Shown in pieces: positions 62,122 to 64,000 of a DNA stretch of 64,000 nt (positions within the stretch are counted from its first letter, which is position 1; each line of letters begins with the position of its first letter). A program made the translations under genes and the position numbers. The notes below the pieces were generated by a model, which was given only the letters and a program-made list of their open reading frames with translations, searched no databases and was not told the DNA's origin. The DNA is from Chrysophaeum taylorii (Eukaryota; Sar; Pelagophyceae; Pelagomonadales; Pelagomonadaceae), in contig JAQMWT010000456.1 in the NCBI GenBank assembly GCA_029834535.1, forward strand, positions 124,001 to 188,000. The letters are read 5' to 3'.

Positions 62122-63676
62122 ATGTTGCGATGGGCCGAGAAGATGCGGAACGCTCAGACGCGACGCGTGCGTGTTTTGACGCTCTGTCCTTGACTCGTCG
62201 CAGGCGCTGCGCCGCAAGCTGCAAGAAGCCATCGCCGAATGGGAAGCCTCGCGCGAAGCTCGGAAATGCGACGACGAGGTCTGGGAGCTCGCAATCGGGT
62301 CGCCGCGCGAAGGGAGGCAAGACGTGACGCGATCGTCGACCGAAAAGCTCCCGCGCGAAGCCTTTTCGTGCACCTTGTGTCGGAGCCGCAGAGCCACGGC
62401 GCTCAATCAGCCGTGCAACCATCTCTGTTACTGCGCCAAGTGTGCCGAGGCATTTCGAAAGGAGGTGGGGGCGGTGTGCTCGGCGTGCCGCGAACCTTCC
62501 GAGCTGAAGATCCTGCAGGCCACTAAGCACTACCGGGCGCCGACGACGCCCGGCGTCGAGAAACGGCGCAAGTTCAATTCTTCGACCGAGATCGCGGAAG
62601 CACTCTCCCGGGTCAAGCTGAGCCATCAGCGGTCCGTCGATCTCTGGCGCGACACAACGTGTTCCGCGTGCTTTGCTGACGATTCCCTCGTCGTGGACAT
62701 CCCTTGCGGCCACGCGACCCTCTGCGCTTCGTGCTCGATCGAGCACCGAAGGGCCCGCGGTCCCGAGTGCCCAAAGTGCTGCGCGCCGTCCACCACGCAC
62801 GCCCCCGTGCGCGAGTCGACCTGCTACGTCTGCTTCGACGACACCTCGACGGCCTTCCTCGTGTCCCTCGGAAGGTGCGGCCACATGGTGTGCACGGGGT
62901 GTGCGGTCGCGTACGTGAGGACGGCCCTCGGCGACGCGAGGGCGCACGTCACCGCCAAGGGCCTGCGGTGCCTCGTCGACGGCTGCGACGCCAGGTTTGG
63001 ATTGGGGGCGTGCCGCCGGCTCCTCTCGCGACGCGTGCGACCGGATGCCGACGTCCTCCCGCTTTCCGCCGCAGACTTTGACCGCTTAGCGCGGTTTCTC
63101 CTCGAAGCTAAAATCCCCACCGAAGAGCGCGTCTACTGCGCCTTTTCCGACTGCGCGAGGCTCTTTCGCAAGCGCAGCGCGCCCGAGGCGACGTGTCCTT
63201 ACTGCGGCCGCCCCACGTGCCTCGGCTGCAAGTCGCCGGCGCACCGCAACGTCTCGTGCGAGCAAAGAAGAAACGATCCTACCGATACTCTCGTCAAGGC
63301 CACCTCGAAGCCCTGCCCCAACTGCGGCTTCAGACTCACCCACTATCACGGCCATGCCTGCCACCACATCGCACCCGCCACCGGCTGCCTCAACTGTGGG
63401 AACCACTTCTGCTACGCTTGCTGCAAACCCTGCCCGCCCAACGCCCACGCCTGCAAATGCACCATGTTCTGCACCAACTCCCGCATCCTCGACCATCTCA
63501 CCCTCGACCCTTTTCCCCGCGACACGCGCTGCGGCTGCGCTCTATGCCCCGATTGTGACAAACTCAAGCCCTGCCAACACTGTGACGGCGGCTGCGTCGT
63601 CTGCCTCGGGATCGTTAGAAAAGGACCCAAAAACCTCGACGACGCCGCCTCCTGGCACCCCACTGCGATCTCCTAG
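62122..63676 (+). CDS. RBR-type E3 ubiquitin ligase with extra RING modules, 2 exons
   Basis: Exons 62122-62166 and 62204-63676 encode 505 residues. The 37-nt GT-AG intron (GTGCGT to TCGCAG) is phase 0. The first exon gives MLRWAEKMRNAQTRR and joins a helical stretch (ALRRKLQEAIAEWEASREAR). Modules in order: a C3HC4-like RING (CTLC to CSAC, about residues 71-110), a second RING-like (CSACFADD to CPKC, about 167-206), then RBR RING1 (CYVCFDDTS to CGHMVCTGC), IBR (CPYCGRPTCLGCKSPAH) and RING2/Rcat (PCPNCGFRLTHYHGHACHHI). The Cys of HACHHI is in the position of the catalytic thioester Cys. RBR enzymes transfer ubiquitin through that Cys. A Cys-rich tail follows. Confidence 0.82.
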
Positions 63677-64000
63677 GAATAACAAAATTCTCTCCTCTGT
63701 GCGGCCCTTTACACTAGTGACCCCTGGCGTGCGTGTGATCCTCTGCCAATGGACTATACTTAATAATAATAATAATAATAATAATAAGTCGGCGCGCATT
63801 TCCTTTGTATTCTTCTTGGTGCTTCCTTGTTTCCTTGCGCTCATCCATTCCGGCTCTTGGGAGTTGCAAACCATGGTAGTAATGATAATAATAAGTCGCG
63901 GCTCGCCGATCTCATTATTTTGTCTACTTCATCATCATAATGGGCGGGCCAATCAGTCCATCAATTAGTCAATATTTGGGAGAGACGCTGCCCCACGCGA
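63677..64000. other. 3' flank with AAT microsatellite
   Basis: TAA/AAT repeats at about 63758-63787. AT-rich DNA after the RBR gene; no gene seen before the window edge. Confidence 0.4.

Noticed and set aside
1-64000. CRISPR arrays, bacterial operon signals, riboswitches
   Set aside because: The DNA is eukaryotic; all short tandem repeats are microsatellites without spacers.

Overview
This 64-kb window is nuclear DNA of a gene-dense, GC-rich photosynthetic eukaryote. The best fit is a stramenopile alga of the pelagophyte kind (inference). The evidence is eukaryote-only genes (histone H2A, ASF1, RPC11, RPS8, YKT6, BRX1, initiator tRNA-Met), GT-AG introns of about 37-137 nt, two or three plastid-type proteins whose N termini look like secondary red-plastid presequences (one has the FAFAP motif), a pheophorbide-a-oxygenase-like Rieske protein, and a flagellar IQ protein (SPATA17-like). 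The organism is not proven by the window. Layout: 0-5.3 kb holds six compact genes (IQ/WW protein, Rieske oxygenase, RPC11, H2A, ASF1, TPR protein). 5.7-13.6 kb is one biosynthetic locus on the minus strand: a fatty-acyl-AMP-ligase-type adenylating enzyme followed by a carrier-like/membrane/left-handed-beta-helix protein. These are either two adjacent genes or one gene of about 2,390 codons. 14.4-22.6 kb is an LTR-flanked element of unassigned family with unusual termini. 23-30 kb has RPS8, an initiator tRNA, a nest of copia and LINE debris, and one orphan gene. 31-33.7 kb is a decayed coiled-coil coding region. 34-38 kb has membrane proteins and a duplicated pair of orphan genes. A probable solo LTR of the 14-22 kb family lies at 38.85 kb. 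39.8-43.2 kb is very compact (PDI-like, ankyrin, YKT6, BRX1). 44.0-49.3 kb is a complete-length but broken Ty1/copia element. 49.6-60.4 kb is dense host genes, including four genes in a row on the minus strand with gaps of only 5-44 bp (Ycf49-like, glycyl-tRNA synthetase, 2OG oxygenase, MEKHLA-WHEP). 60.4-62.1 kb is a dispersed repeat plus a LINE-type remnant, and 62.1-63.7 kb is an RBR-type ubiquitin ligase. Functional themes: chromatin and translation housekeeping (H2A, ASF1, RPC11, RPS8, GlyRS, BRX1, tRNA-iMet), plastid metabolism (Rieske/PAO-like, Ycf49-like, MEKHLA), secretory traffic and folding (YKT6, PDI-like), and a candidate acyl-activating membrane enzyme system. All gene models come from reading the sequence. 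Splice sites were placed by GT-AG signals, frame continuity and family motifs. No database search was possible.
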